DNA of 64,000 bases, taken from assembly GCF_000720455.1 (NCBI RefSeq), contig NZ_JOAK01000034.1, positions 1 through 64,000 on the forward strand, written 5' to 3'. Both the position numbers and the translations under genes were made by a program. Below, one piece after another: positions 1 through 6,212 of the stretch (positions within the stretch are counted from its first letter, which is position 1; each line of letters starts with the position of its first letter). This DNA comes from Streptomyces virginiae (GTDB lineage Bacteria > Actinomycetota > Actinomycetes > Streptomycetales > Streptomycetaceae). Below the pieces are notes generated by a model. That model had not been told where the DNA came from and ran no database searches. It saw only the letters and a list, made by a program, of their open reading frames with translations.

Positions 1-1
1 G

Positions 2-2119
2 CCCCCCGGGGTTTCGGGAAGGGGCGGGGTGGGGGAAAGCCCCGCAGGGCCCACCCCCGAGGCCGGTACCGCTGACGCCGGCGACTCGGCCGGAGCGCAG
101 GGCGGGCCGGAGGCCGAGACCGCCACAGGCGCGGACACGGCCGGGGCCGAGCCCGCCGCGGGCGGCGGCCTCAGCGAGGCCCAGGCCGAACTGGCCGCGC
201 AGAAGATCGAGCGCGAGCGGATCGCCCGGCGCAAGGCCGAACGCGAAGGCCCCGTCGAGGCCGGCGCGAAGCTCAGCGGCAAGGCCGCCGACCTGCTGGC
301 CGCCGTACGGGCCGTGGAGAGCGGCGGCAAGCCCTCCGCCGCCTACTTCGACGACGCGCCGGCCGCCCCCCGCAAGGCGGCCCCCGCTCCCCCGGCGCCA
401 CGCCCGGCCGCCCCGGCGCCGGCGGCCGCGCCCGCCGCACCCTCCGCCGACGCCGTGGACGGCGTACGGGCCGTCCTGGCCCGCGGTGGCGCGCCCGAGT
501 CGCTGGCGGGCCCGGTCGCGGCGGCCCTCGGCGACGGCGCCGCGCAGGAGCTCGCGGAGAACCCGTGGCGGCTGCTGGCCGTCCCGGCCGTGCGTCCGAC
601 ACAGGCGGACGGCTTCGCCCGCGCCCTGCTGGGCGCGGCGGCCGGGCCCGGGGACGGGCGCCGCACGACCGTCCTGGTGGGCTGGCTGCTGGCCCAGGCG
701 GGCCTGAAGGGACACACCGCGCTGGAGGCTCCGGTCCTGGAGAAGGCCCTGGCCCAGTACGGCGTGCCGGATCCGGCCGAGGCGCTGGAGCAGTCCATCG
801 CGGAGGCCTCGGTACTGGTCTTCCACGAACCCCTCGGCCCGCCGGTGGAGGAGGGCGAGGAGCAGCCCGTACGGATCCTCGTGGGCCTGGAGGGCGCCGC
901 GATGGCCGAGGAGAGCCTGGCCGACGGCCTGGCCCGGCTGGCCGGCACCTTCGACGGCCCGGCGGACTGGGAGCAGGCCGCCGCGGCCGCACCGGACCGG
1001 TCCTCCGCCGAGCTGATCCGTGCGGTCGCCGGCCATGGTCTGGTCACTCATACGGGTGGCGAGGCCGCCCGGGCCGAACCGCTCGCGCTGGCCGCCGCGG
1101 CCCGTGACATGGGCCTGCGCGTCTGCGTGGCGGCGCACGCCCCCGGTGGCGCCGATTCGGTGACGGTGGCGGAGCTGCTGTCCGGCCAGGAGGGGCCCGG
1201 GCGGGACGCGGACGGGCAGTTCGCGCTGGACCTGCTGGTCGTGCTGGACGCTCCGCAGCTGGACGTGGAGAACGCGGCCGCGCTGGTCGAGGGCGTGGCG
1301 GACGGGGCCCGGCTGGTCCTGTCCGGAGACCCCGCGGTGCTCGGCTCCGCGGGCGCGGGCCGGGTGTTCGCCGATGTGCTGGCGGCGCGCACGTGCCCCC
1401 AGCTGGTCTCCCGCACCCCGGACCCCGGACCCGTGGGCGAGCTCGTCTCCGGCGTGGGGATCGGAGAGCTGAACCAGGTCGACGCCCCCGGCAAGGAGGT
1501 CGTCATCGTCCCGGTGCAGGACGCGGGGGAGGCCGTGCACCGCGCGGTGCAGCTGGTGGCCGAGTCGGTGCCGCGGGCCTTCGGGATCCCGGCGGACAGC
1601 GTGCAGGTGATCACCCCGGGGCACGGCGGGTCCGCGGGGACACGGGCGCTGAACGCCGCGCTCAAGGAGCGGCTCAACCCCGGCCCGGGCCGGTTCGGCG
1701 GTTTCGACCCCGGCGACCGGGTGGTCCATGTGCCGTCCCCGGGGCGGGCCCTGCCGGCCCGTGTGGTGTCGGCCGACGCCCAGGGGCTGCACCTGGACCG
1801 CGCGGGAGCACTGGTCGTCGTACCGAAGGATCTCGTCGAGTCCCAGGTGCGGCACGGCTGGGCGGTGACGGCGCACCAGGCGGTCGGGGCGCGCTGGCCG
1901 GCCGTGGTGGTCGTGCTGCCGGGCGACGCGGCGCAGGCCCTGTCGCGGGACTGGGTCTACACGGCGTTCGGGCGGGCCGAGCGGCACCTGTCGGTGGTGC
2001 ACGGTGTCGACCAGGCCCTGCCGCGCGCGGTCGCCGAGGTGCTGCCGAAGCCGCGTACGACGCGGCTGACGGGCCTGCTGAAGGCGCTCGCGGCGGCGGG
2101 CGGACAGCCGGAGCAGTAG
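2..2119 (+). CDS. RecD2-like helix-hairpin-helix protein with degenerate helicase core (probably 5'-partial)
   Basis: The frame is open to the left edge; a GTG at 29 is preceded by a purine-rich stretch, but the Ala/Pro-rich N-terminus may begin outside the window. After the low-complexity N-terminus comes a helix-hairpin-helix region (about residues 145-210), then a RecD2-type core and a C-terminal UvrD_C_2-like block (AVTAHQAVGARWPAVVVVLP and YTAFGRAERHLSVV, matching superfamily 1 motifs V and VI). The P-loop position reads VTHTGGEAARAEP, with no GKT. The Walker B position reads VVLDAPQ, with DA instead of DE. The family normally unwinds DNA with ATP; this member looks unable to hydrolyse ATP, so a DNA-binding or scaffold role is more likely. 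Assignment to the RecD2 family is fairly firm, function unknown. Confidence 0.75.
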   Translation, partial: PPGVSGRGGVGESPAGPTPEAGTADAGDSAGAQGGPEAETATGADTAGAEPAAGGGLSEAQAELAAQKIERERIARRKAEREGPVEAGAKLSGKAADLLAAVRAVESGGKPSAAYFDDAPAAPRKAAPAPPAPRPAAPAPAAAPAAPSADAVDGVRAVLARGGAPESLAGPVAAALGDGAAQELAENPWRLLAVPAVRPTQADGFARALLGAAAGPGDGRRTTVLVGWLLAQAGLKGHTALEAPVLEKALAQYGVPDPAEALEQSIAEASVLVFHEPLGPPVEEGEEQPVRILVGLEGAAMAEESLADGLARLAGTFDGPADWEQAAAAAPDRSSAELIRAVAGHGLVTHTGGEAARAEPLALAAAARDMGLRVCVAAHAPGGADSVTVAELLSGQEGPGRDADGQFALDLLVVLDAPQLDVENAAALVEGVADGARLVLSGDPAVLGSAGAGRVFADVLAARTCPQLVSRTPDPGPVGELVSGVGIGELNQVDAPGKEVVIVPVQDAGEAVHRAVQLVAESVPRAFGIPADSVQVITPGHGGSAGTRALNAALKERLNPGPGRFGGFDPGDRVVHVPSPGRALPARVVSADAQGLHLDRAGALVVVPKDLVESQVRHGWAVTAHQAVGARWPAVVVVLPGDAAQALSRDWVYTAFGRAERHLSVVHGVDQALPRAVAEVLPKPRTTRLTGLLKALAAAGGQPEQ

Positions 2120-2125
2120 ACGGCA

Positions 2126-2157
2126 GCGGCCTCCCGCCCCGAGGGGAGGGAGGCCGC
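2126..2157. terminator. Hairpin terminator between convergent genes
   Basis: A 10-bp inverted repeat (GCGGCCTCCC / GGGAGGCCGC) with a short loop lies just after the stop of the RecD2-like gene and before the stop of the opposing gene at 2179. There is no U-tract, as is common for Streptomyces terminators; it could serve both strands. Confidence 0.7.
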
Positions 2158-2178
2158 GGTGCCGGCACGCGTCGGGGG

Positions 2179-2859
2179 TCAGGCGGGGGTCAGGCCCGGC
2201 CGGGCGGTTTCGTCCTCCTCCCGGGCGTCGTCGGCGTCGTCGGCGTCCTCGAACTCGTCGGCCTCCTCGTCGAAGACGGAGCTGACGTCGAAGCGGTGCA
2301 GCACGTCCTGCGGGTCGATGTGCCCGAAGGGCGAGCCCAGCCACTCCCCCGGTTCCGCCATGTCCTCCGAGGCGGCGATCCAGAGCGTGGAGTCGCCCTC
2401 CTCCAGTCCGAAGTCCTTGTAGCGGGAGGCGATCTCGTCGGGCTCGTACTCCCCGAAGAGGACGCCGAGGGCGTCGGCGGTGCCTCCGTCCTGGACGAAG
2501 TCGGCGTCCCGGTCGTGTGCGGCGACCCGTTCCGCCTGCGCGATCAGGCGCGCCGGTTCGACGACGGCGTAGTCGCGGCGGATGAGCACGCTGAAGGCGG
2601 CCGGTTCGGCGGGGCCGGTGTACGGGACGCCGTCCTCGGGCGTCGGGATCTCGAAGGGAGTGACTTCGTCGTAGCGGTCGTAGAGGAGTTCGTCGTACTC
2701 CTCGGCGGCGGCGGCGAGTTCGTTGAAGGCGGCGTAGACGTCCGGATCCTCGTCCCCGATCCTGCGCTCGACCGCGGCGAGGTGGCGGTCGAGCGCGGCC
2801 TTGACCGCCTCGGCGGCGGCGCGGACCTCGGCAACAGTGGGCAGAGCGGCATCAGACAT
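2179..2859 (-). CDS. Conserved hypothetical acidic protein
   Basis: A 226-residue protein with no recognised domain. It is strongly acidic, and the C-terminus is almost all Asp/Glu/Ala (FEDADDADDAREEDE). The N-terminal third (AEAVKAALDRHLAAVERRI...AFNELAAAAEEYDELLYDRYDEVTPF) looks helical. The ATG at 2859 (MSDAALPTV) is chosen because the in-frame ATG further upstream, at 2898, adds 13 residues of low quality. No strong ribosome site is visible before either start. It is divergent from the DUF5703 gene, 47 bases away, and convergent with the RecD2-like gene. Function unknown; cytoplasmic, since no signal or membrane segment is seen. Confidence 0.75.
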   Translation of the reverse strand: MSDAALPTVAEVRAAAEAVKAALDRHLAAVERRIGDEDPDVYAAFNELAAAAEEYDELLYDRYDEVTPFEIPTPEDGVPYTGPAEPAAFSVLIRRDYAVVEPARLIAQAERVAAHDRDADFVQDGGTADALGVLFGEYEPDEIASRYKDFGLEEGDSTLWIAASEDMAEPGEWLGSPFGHIDPQDVLHRFDVSSVFDEEADEFEDADDADDAREEDETARPGLTPA

Positions 2860-2906
2860 AGAGCAGACGCTATCCGTAGCAGGGCTCTGCCCGCACAATA
2901 GATGCG

Positions 2907-3095
2907 ATGCCGGAATACGAATTTGTCGACGTGTACGTGCCCCGCGGGGTCCCTCGCAAGGAGGCGACCCGCCTGCTGACCGACCATGCCGAGTACGGGA
3001 ACTGGGAGATCGACCGGCTGAGCCTGCACCGGGACGGCAGCCGCCGCGTGCGGCTGCGCCGCCGGATCATCCGCCAGGTCCGCGCGACCTGGTGA
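2907..3095 (+). CDS. DUF5703 family small basic protein
   Basis: A 62-residue Arg-rich protein (MPEYEFVDVYVPRGV...RLRRRIIRQVRATW) that I recognise as the DUF5703 family, small conserved actinobacterial proteins of unknown function. The ATG at 2907 begins the conserved MPEYEFVDVYVPRG block, so the start is secure. The alternating charged/hydrophobic pattern (WEIDRLSLHRDGSRRVRLRRRI) suggests a small beta-rich fold. It is a single gene with its own promoter region shared with the divergent 2859 gene and is followed at once by a strong hairpin. Confidence 0.8.
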   Translation: MPEYEFVDVYVPRGVPRKEATRLLTDHAEYGNWEIDRLSLHRDGSRRVRLRRRIIRQVRATW

Positions 3096-3123
3096 ACGCG
3101 GGCCCCGGGGGCGGGGCCCGCGT
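3096..3123. terminator. Perfect 12-bp hairpin terminator
   Basis: ACGCGGGCCCCG and CGGGGCCCGCGT form a perfect 12-bp stem with a 4-base loop directly after the DUF5703 stop codon. It also sits 13 bases past the end of the opposing chaplin reading frame at 3136, so it may terminate transcription from both sides. Confidence 0.8.
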
Positions 3124-3135
3124 CGTGGGCAACCG

Positions 3136-3860
3136 TCAGGCGGCGTTCCGGGAACGCCGGTAGAGCACGGTGCCGGCCAGCAGCAGGCCGCCCGCGATCG
3201 GGAGGCCTGCGGTCAGGACGTCACCGGCACCGGTGGCGGCGAGCCCGGGGTGCGCCTCGGTACCGCTGCCCGGGCCGGGGTGCGTGACGGGGGTGACCGA
3301 ACCCGTACCCGGGTTTCCGGGCGTACCCGGGTTGCCCGGAGTGCCGGGGGTGCCCGGAGTGCCGGGGTTTCCGGGCGTACCCGGGTTGCCCGGGGTGCCG
3401 GGGTTACCGGGCGTACCCGGGTTGCCGGGGTTGCCCGGGGTACCGGGGTTACCTGGATTGCCCGGGTTCCCGGGGTTACCCGGATTCCCGGGGTTACCGG
3501 GGTTACCGGGATTGCCCGGGTTACCGGGGTTCCCGGGGTTCCCGGGGTTCCCGGGGTTCCCGGGGTTCCCGGGGTTCCCGGGGTTCCCGGGGTTCCCGGG
3601 GTTCCCGGGGTTCCCGGGGTTCAGTTGTTGCCGAAGGCCGGGTTCAGCAAGGCGATGACGTCCACGGTGTTGCCGCAGGCGTTCACCGGCGCCTCCACGG
3701 GCGCCTGCACGGTGTTCCCGGACAGCAGGCCCGGAGAGTTCTTCGCATGCCCCGTCGCGCCGGCGTCCGCGTGTGCGTAGCCCCCGCCCAGAGCGAGGAC
3801 ACCCCCCGCGGCAGCCATGGTGATCAGGGTCTTCCTGGTGACCTGTGCCGGTCGTCGCAT
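3136..3860 (-). pseudogene. Cell-wall-anchored chaplin with collagen-like repeat, broken by a 1-base frameshift
   Basis: The ATG at 3860 follows a GGGGACGAG ribosome site. The first frame encodes a signal peptide (to about residue 31) and one chaplin domain ([38 protein letters not shown]), then stops at 3621-3623. In the -1 frame the sequence continues without stop: 35 Asn/Thr-Pro-Gly triplets (3307-3621), a Thr/Pro/Gly stretch, the class E sortase motif LAATG, a hydrophobic segment, and a basic tail YRRSRNAA ending at 3136. Adding one C after the TG of the stop codon turns GNN-stop into GNNCNPG. This restores the second chaplin Cys and joins both frames into about 241 residues. Chaplins coat aerial hyphae as amyloid; sortase-anchored ones tether the layer to the wall. 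Usual long chaplins carry two chaplin domains, not a collagen-like stalk. The break could be real or a repeat-region sequencing error. Confidence 0.8.
3307..3621 (-). repeat. Collagen-like (N/T)PG triplet array, including ten perfect 9-bp units
   Basis: Read on the minus strand this is 35 consecutive Asn/Thr-Pro-Gly codon triplets with no interruption. The part nearest the chaplin domain (3526-3615) is ten perfect copies of GGGGTTCCC (plus strand). Further on, the codons vary (GGT, GGC, GGA for Gly; ACG, ACT, ACC for Thr), so that part is older. Changes in copy number keep the frame because the unit is 9 bp. The plus strand also reads as Pro-Gly repeats, but only the minus frame leads to a sorting signal. 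Confidence 0.9.
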
Positions 3861-3968
3861 CTGTACTCGTCCCCTGGTGTGTACGTGTCGGCCGGCACTC
3901 GGAGGCCGGCCGTCCAGGCTCCCCCGCCTGGTACGCCGAAAAGTGGTTCCGGGCCGGAAAAGCCCGGT

Positions 3969-4000
3969 GGCCCCGGAGCGCTGGAATGCGCTCCGGGGCC
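3969..4000 (-). terminator. Hairpin terminator after chpH
   Basis: A perfect 13-bp stem (GGCCCCGGAGCGC / GCGCTCCGGGGCC) with a 6-base loop begins 17 bases after the chpH stop codon and separates it from the next chaplin gene on the same strand. The two chaplins are therefore probably separate transcripts. Confidence 0.8.
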
Positions 4001-4016
4001 GAAGACTTCAGATGCG

Positions 4017-4250
4017 TCAGGCGTTGACGCAGGTGTTGCCGAAGGCCGGGTTCAGCAGGCCGATGACGTTCACGGTGTTACCGCAGACGTTGACCGGGAT
4101 GTGGACCGGGACCTGGACGACGTTGCCGGACAGGACGCCGGGGGAGCCGATGGCCGCACCCTGGGCACCCGCGTCGGCGACGGCCAGACCCGCACCCGCG
4201 AGAACCAGACCACCGGTGGCAGCCGCAGCGGCGACAACCTTCTTGAGCAT
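4017..4250 (-). CDS. chpH: Short chaplin (ChpH-like)
   Basis: A 77-residue secreted chaplin. The ATG at 4250 follows a near-perfect AGGAGGAACA ribosome site. A signal peptide ([25 protein letters not shown]) is followed by one complete chaplin domain, [42 protein letters not shown], with both conserved Cys residues. Short chaplins assemble into amyloid fibrils that lower surface tension so aerial hyphae can leave the medium. Position next to a wall-anchored chaplin matches the chpC-chpH pair of S. coelicolor (from memory). Upstream lies a SigBldN-like promoter and a leader hairpin, described separately. Confidence 0.95.
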   Translation of the reverse strand: MLKKVVAAAAATGGLVLAGAGLAVADAGAQGAAIGSPGVLSGNVVQVPVHIPVNVCGNTVNVIGLLNPAFGNTCVNA

Positions 4251-4270
4251 TGTTCCTCCTAGTAGGCAAA

Positions 4271-4328
4271 GTGCGGTCCCAGCCGCGGACCGCACCACCT
4301 GTAACGAGGAGGGATCACCAGGGCTACG
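4271..4328 (-). promoter_or_regulatory. SigBldN-like promoter and 5' leader hairpin of chpH
   Basis: On the minus strand CGTAGC (4328-4323) and CGTTAC (4306-4301) are separated by exactly 16 bases, close to the SigBldN consensus as I remember it (CGTAAC-N16-CGTTGA). Start of transcription would fall near 4294. A perfect 9-bp hairpin (GTGCGGTCC / GGACCGCAC, 4271-4295) then forms the very 5' end of the mRNA, about 20 bases before the ribosome site. The hairpin may stabilise or regulate the message. The sequence is seen directly; the sigma-factor assignment is inference. Confidence 0.55.
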
Positions 4329-4381
4329 AGCGTATGAGTGCATTCACTCTTCTCAGTGGAATGCGCACACCTTCTCGAATG

Positions 4382-5707
4382 TCAGGCGTTGTCGATGAAT
4401 CGGTCGAGCACCCGCGCCCCGAACTTCAGTCCTTCCACCGGCACCCGCTCGTCCACGCCGTGGAACATCCCGGCGAAGTCCAGCTCCGGCGGCAGCTGCA
4501 GCGGCGCGAAGCCGAAGCAGCGGATGCCGAGGTCGTCGAAGGACTTGGCGTCCGTGCCGCCCGAGAGCATGTACGGGACCGCACGCGCGATCGGGTCCTC
4601 CGCCTTCAGGGCGCCCTGCATCGCTTCGACCAGCCGGCCGTCGAAGTCCGTCTCCAGCGCCTTGTCGCCATGCACGTCCTCGCGCTTCACGCGGGGGCCG
4701 AGGATGCGGTCCAGGTCCGCGAAGAACTCCTCCTCGTAGCCCGGCAGGAAGCGGCCGTCGACGTGGGCCGTCGCCTGGCCCGGGATGACGTTGACCTTGT
4801 AGCCGGCGCCGAGCATCGTCGGGGCGGCCGAGTTGCGCAGGGTCGCGCCGACCATCTTGGCGATGCCGCCGAGCTTGGCGAGCGTGGCGTCCATGTTGTC
4901 CGGGTCCAGGGGGGTGCCCAGGGCGTCCGAGAGCTCGTCCAGGAAGGACCGTACGGTCTTGGTCACGCGCACCGGCCACTGGTGGCGGCCGAGCCGGCCC
5001 ACGGCCTCGCACAGCTCCGTGATGGCGTTGTCGTTGTTGGTCATGGAGCCGTGGCCCGCGGTGCCCTCCACCGTGAGCCGCATCCAGTGCATGCCCTTCT
5101 GCGCCGTCTCCACGAGGTAGAGCCGCAGGTTCTCGTTCACCGTGAAGGAGAAGCCGCCGACCTCGCCGATCGCCTCGGTGACGCCTTCGAACAGCCCCGG
5201 GTGCTTGTCGACGAGGTGCCGGGCCCCGTAGATGCCGCCGGCCTCCTCGTCGGCGAGGAAGGCCAGCACGATGTCACGCGGGGGCTTGCGGCCGCTGCGC
5301 ATCCGGTCGCGGACGACGGCCAGCGTCATCGCGTCCATGTCCTTCATGTCGACGGCGCCGCGGCCCCACAGGCAGCCGTCGGCGATCTCGCCCGCGAACG
5401 GGTCGTACGTCCAGTCCGCGGCGTTGGCCGGAACCACGTCGGTGTGCCCGTGGATCAGCAGCGCGGGCCGCGAGGGGTCCTCGCCCTCGATCCGCGCCAC
5501 CGTCGAGGCGCGGCCCTTGTGCGATTCGAAGATCTGCGGCTCCAGCCCGACCTCGGCGAGCTTCTCGGCGACCCACTCCGCCGCCTTGCGCTCCCCGGGG
5601 CCCGAGTGGTCCCCGTAGTTGCTGGTGTCGATCCGGATGAGGTCCCGGCAGAGGTCGACGACCTCGTCCTCGCCGGAAACGGTCTTGCCCGCGCTCGACT
5701 CGCTCAC
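4382..5707 (-). CDS. M20/M25/M40 family metallopeptidase
   Basis: A 441-residue cytoplasmic zinc peptidase or amidohydrolase of the M20 family (ArgE/DapE/CPG2 type). The first metal motif is LLIHGHTDVVPA, followed by GRGAVDMKDMDA and the catalytic DEEAGG. The dimerisation (lid) domain follows, with HGSM at its core, and the C-terminal metal His lies in MLSGGTDAKSF. The GTG at 5707 is chosen because GGAGGAAG lies 5 bases upstream; the longer frame back to 5872 has no ribosome site. Substrate not determined: these enzymes release amino acids from dipeptides or N-acyl amino acids. The gene stands alone between chpH and the tRNA genes. Confidence 0.9.
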   Translation of the reverse strand: MSESSAGKTVSGEDEVVDLCRDLIRIDTSNYGDHSGPGERKAAEWVAEKLAEVGLEPQIFESHKGRASTVARIEGEDPSRPALLIHGHTDVVPANAADWTYDPFAGEIADGCLWGRGAVDMKDMDAMTLAVVRDRMRSGRKPPRDIVLAFLADEEAGGIYGARHLVDKHPGLFEGVTEAIGEVGGFSFTVNENLRLYLVETAQKGMHWMRLTVEGTAGHGSMTNNDNAITELCEAVGRLGRHQWPVRVTKTVRSFLDELSDALGTPLDPDNMDATLAKLGGIAKMVGATLRNSAAPTMLGAGYKVNVIPGQATAHVDGRFLPGYEEEFFADLDRILGPRVKREDVHGDKALETDFDGRLVEAMQGALKAEDPIARAVPYMLSGGTDAKSFDDLGIRCFGFAPLQLPPELDFAGMFHGVDERVPVEGLKFGARVLDRFIDNA

Positions 5708-5879
5708 GCTGCTTCCTCCCACTGATCCACTCAGTACCGAACGTCCCCATCCTCGCGCCCCGGGCCGCTCTCCCCAAGGGCGATCCCCGGCCGTCGGGGG
5801 GTGTGATCGAGGACCCCCCGCCGTTTGGTAATGTTTTCCACGTCGCAACGGCCCGTGAGGGACGCGAGACACACACCCG

Positions 5880-5964
5880 GTCCGGGTGGCGGAATGGCAG
5901 ACGCGCTAGCTTGAGGTGCTAGTGCCCTTTATCGGGCGTGGGGGTTCAAGTCCCCCCTCGGACA
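5880..5964 (+). tRNA. tRNA-Leu (anticodon GAG), copy 1
   Basis: An 85-base type II tRNA. The acceptor stem GTCCGGG pairs with CTCGGAC (one G-U pair), discriminator A, CCA not encoded (ACC follows). The anticodon stem CTAGC/GCTAG holds the loop TTGAGGT, giving anticodon GAG, which reads CUC and CUU. A long variable arm (TGCCC...GGGCG) and the T-arm GGGGGTTCAAGTCCCCC confirm Leu identity. Confidence 0.97.
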
Positions 5965-6041
5965 CCCGGCGGCGGCCCCGGAATGTTTGGTAGTGTTTCG
6001 CTCGTCGCAACGGCCCGCGAGGGACGCAGGACACACACCCG

Positions 6042-6126
6042 GTCCGGGTGGCGGAATGGCAGACGCGCTAGCTTGAGGTGCTAGTGCCCTTTATCGGGCG
6101 TGGGGGTTCAAGTCCCCCCTCGGACA
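6042..6126 (+). tRNA. tRNA-Leu (anticodon GAG), copy 2
   Basis: Identical in sequence to the copy at 5880-5964 over all 85 bases, 162 bases further on. CCA is not encoded. It shares its anticodon GAG with the first copy and is the second half of the tandem duplication. Confidence 0.97.
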
Positions 6127-6157
6127 CCGGGGCTCGGGCGGGGTGCCACGGCAGCGG

Positions 6158-6194
6158 CGAGGCCCCCCGCGCCGGCACGGCTCGGGGGGCCTCG
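6158..6194. terminator. Perfect 12-bp hairpin between tRNA-Leu and ansP
   Basis: CGAGGCCCCCCG and CGGGGGGCCTCG pair perfectly around a 13-base loop. It lies between the end of the second tRNA and the stop codon of the opposing permease, so it can end both transcripts. Confidence 0.8.
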
Positions 6195-6212
6195 TGGGGC
6201 GTCCGGGGGACG

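Larger units (their letters stand above)
5823..6126 (+). repeat. 162-bp tandem duplication carrying a tRNA gene and its upstream region
   Basis: Unit one starts at GTTTGG (5823), unit two at GTTTGG (5985), an offset of exactly 162 bases. The tRNA parts are identical. The roughly 57 bases upstream are similar with scattered changes (TAATGTTTTCCACG versus TAGTGTTTCGCTCG), so the duplicate includes the promoter region and is not brand new. Confidence 0.9.

Noticed and set aside
3621..3623. Read-through or programmed frameshift of the TGA in the chaplin
   Set aside because: Read-through in frame gives Thr-Pro-Gly repeats but never the sorting signal, and there is no slippery heptamer at the site, so a one-base deletion is the simpler explanation.
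3170..3780. Plus-strand open frames reading as Pro-Gly-Leu/Val collagen-like repeats
   Set aside because: They are mirror readings of the minus-strand chaplin stalk; they lack a ribosome site, a signal peptide and any domain.
5823..6126. Integration site at tRNA-Leu
   Set aside because: No integrase, no partial tRNA copy with att-like ends, and both tRNA copies are complete; a tandem duplication explains it.
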